NCBI RefSeq assembly: GCF_001625195.1
Contig: NC_054390.1
Span: 1,550,001-1,614,000, forward strand
DNA from: Drechmeria coniospora
Taxonomy: Eukaryota > Ascomycota > Sordariomycetes > Hypocreales > Ophiocordycipitaceae
Reading direction: 5' to 3'
DNA: 64,000 bases
The position numbers and the translations under genes are program-made. Positions 58,711 through 64,000 of the stretch are shown here, in pieces; within the stretch, counting starts at the first letter, position 1; every line of letters begins with the position of its first letter. The notes under the pieces are model-generated. The model was not told where the DNA came from. It saw only the letters and a program-made list of their open reading frames with translations, and made no database searches.

Positions 58711-60359
58711 TCTTCTGCCTCGTTGGCCCAGGAAGGTTATTGTGTAGGAATTTCTACTATAATTCCGTAGCTACTATAGTAGCAGAAGTGGGCTGAGTCC
58801 GACTTATTTAAGGTAGGTGTATCTAGACCTTCTTGTTATAGGAAGAAGCCGTACCTTTGGAAGTTTAGTAGGCCGTATACTTTTCGGTTCGAGTTATATA
58901 GGGATTCCTTAATAAGTGTTCCCCCTAATCCGTAGTGATATATTCTACTAATAATATTAACTTCCAGCTTCGGAATATATAATGCCTCCTTTAGTATAAG
59001 TATACTATAGGTTAGTGGGTTAGTATTAATTAATACTGTAAATTCTATATTCCTAATTCCACTAGGGTAGATAGGACTACCTCTAGTTGTAATTGGTTTT
59101 AACTGGGATTTTGCAATTGGTTGGAAATTTAAAAACTTAGACCGATTGTTTACCAAATGGCAGGTCGAGCCAGTATTGTAGATTAGGCCCTAATTGTATA
59201 CATTAGTATTAGTAATACTATATAGTGTACCGATATTATCTAAGTTGGGTAATATCTCTAATTCTTGTATAGAATTGGTATCTAATTCTTAGTGGGAATT
59301 AGGTAAGTCCATACAGCCAATAGTTAGGCTGTAGTTACTAACTAGGAAACTAGTAGTATCCTTTAGTTGCTTAGTCGATTGGTTGGATTTATTTGGTTTC
59401 TTGGATTGAATTAATTTATTGGGTTAACTCGATTGGTTAGATTTATTAAACTTATTTCCCTTCTTCTTTTTCTTAGGTCCTTAAGATATCTGGTAACTAA
59501 ATGTATTCGTTCTAGTAGTACTGGAGTTTTAATTTTCTTTTAGTAGGTTAGCCATAAGGTATTGTAGGTTAAAGATATCCAATTTAAGTCCTAGGGCTCT
59601 AGAAGATATAAGGTTGTTTTCCTAAATAGCTGCCTATTGTAGAAATACAGGTTTAACTATTATAAGATAATAACTGGTTTAGTCTAATGGATTAATTATT
59701 GCACCGGCTAGCAGTAGCCTAGTAAGTCGATTGTTAAATTTAGTATTAAATGCATTAAGTATTCCTTTATACCCCTTAAATGTAAGGTTATAGTAGGCCT
59801 TATATAGGTTAGAATGTTTATTTTTATGTCCTTTATAGTAATACTTCTTTAGTAGTAGATAAATTTGGGTTGGATTTTTAATATATACAGTTAATGCTAA
59901 GATTTCTTTCGAACAACTATCCTGTAGTAGTATAAGTAAATTGGCCTAATTCCTGCCTAAAAAGCTTAATGCAATTAAGGGCTTGTCCAGAAAGCCTTTT
60001 AGATTAAGAGCTTAAAGTTATATTGCTAGGGATTGCTCCTATAGCTTATAGTTTTTAGTACCTTTAAGTTTTGTATATTTAGGGAAGTCAAATGCCTTTT
60101 TATTTAACGTATAATTAGTATAGGAATCCTCTACTCTATTGTTACTAGTAGTACTAGTACTAAGGGTAGACTCTATTAAATCTAGTCGTTCTTGTATCCT
60201 TGGGACTACAGTATTAAGTTACTATAGTAGTTCGTCGATTTGCGTTTGTTGTTCCCGAAGATGTTTTTTAATTTCCAACAAGTTAGTATTCTAACCTTAG
60301 TTATTGGGATCCATTTTCTAGTTAGTAACTAGATTCCAGTCTTACTTTACTTACCTAGC

Positions 60360-60605
60360 TAGTAATACTAGCAGTTAGGTCTCCTACTAGTAGTACTAGT
60401 AGGAAGAGGAGCCGTAGCTTAGAGACAACTAAGCGTTACCAGTAGTACTGGTAGAAATAAGAACCGTAGCTTAGAGATGACCAAGCGTTACTAGTAGTAC
60501 TGGTAGGTAACTTAGTACGTTACAGAGTTCGACTAAGAATTACTAGTAGTACTAGTAGGTTATAGAAGTCAATCAATCGTTACTAGTAGTACTAGTAGGC
60601 GACTT
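60360..60605 (-). repeat. Leader palindrome array of Copia M
   Basis: Repeated ACTAGTAGTACTAGTAGG and ACCAGTAGTACTGGTAG palindromes separated by 50-60 bases between gag and PBS, as in Copia E. Confidence 0.8.
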
Positions 60606-60663
60606 AGTAAGTCGCATAGATTAATTCTAGGGGATTAATTATAGTCCTTCCGGGCTTATAACC

Positions 60664-61400
60664 TCTTTACAATTAATGCGCAAGAGGAGGGGATAGTAAA
60701 AGTATATCGTACGGACTAGTAAATTAATTATACTGTTAGTAATAGCAATAAGGGAAGTACTAGTTAGTAACTAGGCAAGAGTATACAATTGGTAGTACTG
60801 AATTATACAAACGAATGCAATTATTTCTTCTAGCTATAGTACAGGAAAAGAGCGGCTATTTATATCTACAGAACAATCCCTAATAACGGCTTTATCGGAG
60901 ATTCTATCGTAGATTAAAGGCGCTATTGTACTATAGCTTAAATAGCTAAAACCATTATACAGTTGGATAATTGTTTTAGTTACTTGTTAGTTAACTGCTT
61001 CCGTTATAAGGTTGGATAGATTGTTTTAGTCATTAGCTTGACTAATTCCATTACATAATAAATGGGTAGTCCGGCCTAAGTTAGTATTGTAGGCTGGTAA
61101 GCGCTAGTAGCAATTAGGAGAGCAGTAATTATCGTTCCGATCAATTGGCTCCAGTAGTCGACTGGCTACTATATATATAGGTTATATTGCAGTAGTAAGT
61201 TAGTCGGTAGTAGTACTGCCGTGCGTCGCTCCGAGTTATAGTTCGGAGAAGTAGTATGTTGTATACTATTAGTCAACTCAATATACTTACTAATACTCGC
61301 AGTATAGTATAGTATCCGTACTAGTAGTACTAGTACTAATACTAATAGGATAGTATCCTATTTAGGTAGTCTTACTAGTATAAATACTAGTATTTTAACA
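60664..61400 (-). repeat. 5' LTR of Copia M
   Basis: TCTTTACAATTAATGCGC...AGTATTTTAACA, 737 bp, before TSD TTTTA. Confidence 0.94.
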
Positions 61401-61405
61401 TTTTA

Positions 61406-62211
61406 ATACCCCCTTTATTTAGCTAGTATAACTACTGCTAAATAGGGATCCCTTGGAGACCTAGTAGGCTAAGGTAGTATTAGAAGAGATTAGCGGTAAG
61501 GGCCTTAGTAAGGCTATCGGTAGGTATAGACTTAGTATTTAGGTAACTAATTTTAGCTAGTCCGTTTGCTGCTTCTTACCGAATGTACTGGAACTTTAGT
61601 AGTATATACTTTATTCGGTTATACTAATTAGGATTATTAGCGTTAGAGATAGATCTATTATTGTTGCATAAAAGTAGGATAGGCTTTTTAAGACCCTTGC
61701 CTATTTCTGTAAATAAACTATCTAGCTATTTAAGTTCCTAAATAGCTTCCAGTAGGGTATCCAATTCTACCTCTATAGTAAAAAGAGTAATAGTATTAGC
61801 CCTTTTTGATTTTTAGTAAATTAGTCTACCTACTAGGGTAAAGAGGTACCTATAGGTAGACTTAAAGGAGTCTAAGTTACCTGCAAAGTCACTATCGGAA
61901 AATCCAAGTAGATTGGATTTAGATACTATAGGCTTAGACTAGTAGTAAATAGCTAGGTTTATAGTTCCTTTTAGATATTAAAGAAGGTTCTTACTAGCTA
62001 ATAGCTATAGGCTAGTAGCCTAGTGTATATACCGAGATAGCTATTGGATTGCAAAGGCTATATTTAGTCGGGTTAATAGTATAAGGTATATTAAAGTCCC
62101 TACTATTTATTAGTATACCAATTGGTTAGTTGCAGATAAGGGAGTAAGGGGTATTGTAGTAGCCTGCTTAAGTACTCCTAGCTATAGTAGTATTGCTACT
62201 GCCTTAGCTAT
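61406..62211 (-). pseudogene. Copia N RNase H/RT remnant, truncated
   Basis: Continues from Copia N's LTR (..TTTTA|ATACCCCC) into the reverse PPT and the RNase H end of pol, collinear with 46910-47690 of E and 54573-55365 of M. It breaks off at CTGCCTTAGC, where an unrelated LTR-like unit begins. Confidence 0.85.
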
Positions 62212-62398
62212 AACGATATCGTATATCGTATTCTCTTCCTAGCCTACCCTATACCTTCTATTACGTAATGCGCGGACCGTCTAGGCATATAGGCCGTTCC
62301 TTACCGCTCTTATTGTTTTCTGTCTCTTTTCTTCCTCCTTAGTTCGAAAATTCTACAGTCTTTGCGCATACTGCCTTCCTGCTAGTTAGCTTCGTAAC
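62212..62398. repeat. LTR-like unit Q at a chimeric junction, little RIP
   Basis: TATAACGATATCGTATATCG...GCTTCGTAACA, about 187 bp with TGTTACGA-like ends in inverse. It sits between truncated Copia N and truncated Gypsy sequence with no TSD. CA/TG are common, unlike both neighbours. Family not otherwise in the window. Confidence 0.5.
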
Positions 62399-64000
62399 AG
62401 GCCTAACCTAGCGAAAATTACTATAATTTAAGAATAGTAACTACTTACTAAGGTAAGAGGGATTTAAAGCTTTTTAGGTTTTATAGACTTTTACTATAAA
62501 TTTATTCCTAATTTTATAAGCCTTATAGAACTACTTATAGCCCTTATAGGAAGGGGTATACTATTTTACTAAGGACCTAAAGAAAATATAGCCTTTTAAT
62601 TCCTTAAGTATACCTTTTTATTATATTTAATTTTAGTATAATAGGACTTAAATAGGAAGACCCTTATTAAGACTAATTACTTAGGTAAGGTACTAAGTAA
62701 ATACCTTTTATAAATTAATAGTAAGAAGGTCCTATAATTAATAACTTACTATTTAACTAAACTTATATTAATAAAAAGGAATTATATAATTTATAATAAG
62801 GAACTCCTAGTAGTTATTAACTATCTTAAGGTATAATTAGTAAATCTATAAGGTATTATAAAACTATTTACTATTTTAATAAACTATAAAAACCTTAAAT
62901 ACTTTACTAAACTATAGGAAATATTAGAATAATAAGTATAGTAGGTAGAAGTCCTTATAAACTTTAATTACTTATTATAGTATAAATTAGACTTATAAGT
63001 ATAATAGCTAAATATACTTTTATATTAGGAATAAAATAAAAAGAATATATTATACCTAAAATAAATACTTTAGCTAATATTAATCTTTATACTATAAGAG
63101 GTACCTAAAGGCTAACCTATATAAGAAGGCCCTAATACCTAAAATATAGTAATTATAAATATAGGAATAGATTAAGTAAATATAAAAATAAACAGGGCCT
63201 AAGCTAGCTATAAAGTACTAAGTACCTAGGATATAATAGCTATAGATATAGGGGTAGATTAGGCCTATTTAGAGATAAAAGGGAGATAAGAAGCTATTAA
63301 TATATTCTAACTACTCCTAGTAGTATAAGGATAAATAGGAAAGGAAATACTATTTCTATAAAATATACTAACTAATTATTCTTTCTAGAACCCTACCTAT
63401 AGGAATTATAGAATTAAGTATTATAAAACAATATAATATATAAAGCTTAATAATAAGTAGTTGCAATAAGTATATAGAAATTCCTAATAAAAGTAAAAAC
63501 AAAAGAATAAATAGCTAATTATACTATTAATACCTATAGTATAATATACTATAGGAAATACCTATAGTTAATAGCTTAAGAATTACTAATAATATAAATA
63601 ATATAATAAGTATATAAATTACCTATATTAGGCTATTTTAGTTAAAATAAAATATTTTAGGTACTTTAGTAGGACTTTTACTAAAATAATATATTATAGG
63701 ATATAGTATAGTATATTTAGAATTACTATTACTACTAAAGCTATAAAAGCTATTTATAGAGATAGGAACTCCTATAACTAATCCCCTTACTAAACTATTA
63801 TTAGAAGTAAATATTAATTAACTTTATAACTAACCTATTAATATAAAATAATAAGGACCCCTAATTCTTAATAATTATTATAAACTACCTCTTTAAATTT
63901 ATTTAACTAAAGGCAATAACTATAATAAATATAAAGGCTTATATAAAATAATTTAAGACCTATTACTAGTAATTTAGGGGTTTTCCTACCTAAATTATAA
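62399..64000 (+). pseudogene. Gypsy C/D-family pol fragment, extremely RIPed
   Basis: Collinear with 38219-39856 of Gypsy D: end of RT, RNase H, linker, integrase zinc region and start of the core. It begins abruptly after LTR Q and runs out of the window. Dense TAA/TAG. Confidence 0.85.

Larger units (their letters stand above)
54573..60314 (-). pseudogene. Copia M gag-pol remnant
   Basis: Start ATG at 60314 (MDPNN, then a TAA). Clean minus-strand frames: 59156-58836 (protease to linker, NRKVYGLLNF), 58667-58143 (R-S-x-P repeat, then pre-integrase HIRLGY and ITCIRAKSTRR), 57860-57546 (integrase C-terminus, YTPEQNGLTERSIRVIL). The RT catalytic motif YIDD is intact (55570-55559). A solo LTR splits the integrase region. 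Still broken by TAG/TAA, so not functional. Confidence 0.88.
53836..61400 (-). mobile_element. Ty1/Copia element M, full length, youngest Copia
   Basis: LTRs of 737 bp at 53836-54572 and 60664-61400. TSD TTTTA at 53831-53835 and 61401-61405. PBS at 60663-60643. Holds a solo LTR of its own family (56822-57558). Less RIPed than B and E: the RT motif is intact YIDD and several long clean frames remain. Confidence 0.95.

Noticed and set aside
58324..58770. Plus-strand collagen-like GTDLGAD repeat frame
   Set aside because: Antisense shadow of the RSxP coding repeat of Copia M, whose real frame also holds the pre-integrase domain.

Overview
The window comes from a filamentous ascomycete (Pezizomycotina). 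The three real genes have short introns (50-96 bp) with GT-AG ends and CTAAC/CTGAT-like branch sites, and their products match fungal families. Everything else is transposon sequence carrying the scar of repeat-induced point mutation (RIP): CpA/TpG are nearly absent, TpA is in great excess, CpG is kept, and reading frames are full of TAG/TAA. The species cannot be named from sequence alone.

Layout. (1) 1-3242: 3' end of a chromodomain Ty3/Gypsy element (P) with its LTR, then nested solo LTRs. (2) 3243-20426: one chromovirus (A) with 220-bp LTRs and a TAGTR target-site duplication (TSD), swollen by two solo Copia LTRs, a small low-RIP solo LTR (I) and a complete Copia element (B, 12056-19432). 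(3) 20427-21026: LTR remnants. (4) 21027-27613: a gene island with normal base use: PP2A scaffold subunit A (+, 8 exons, 623 aa), an EFM4-type eEF1A lysine methyltransferase (-, 2 exons, 267 aa) and an RBD2-type rhomboid protease (+, 5 exons, 266 aa). PP2A-A and EFM4 converge; EFM4 and RBD2 diverge from a 1.1-kb spacer with TACGGAGTA motifs. (5) 28045-45402: a Gypsy family with 171-bp LTRs. Old copy C is interrupted by younger copy D (35353-42772, TSD GCAGT), and beside them lies a reverse fragment F. (6) 45403-62211: nested Copia elements. N holds E in its LTR, E holds a 599-bp TRIM-like element, M sits at the end of N's LTR, and M holds a solo LTR. (7) 62212-64000: a low-RIP solo LTR at a chimeric junction, then another Gypsy fragment.

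The host genes are housekeeping: phosphatase assembly, translation-factor methylation, intramembrane proteolysis. No operon-like logic links them. The most notable signals are in the transposons. Gypsy C/D and P carry an antisense open frame behind pol. A tiny TRIM and two Gypsy families have primer-binding sites complementary to their own LTRs, as in Tf1-type self-priming. One Copia LTR holds a perfect eight-unit heat-shock-element array. RIP-driven loss of catalytic residues lets insertion ages be ordered.
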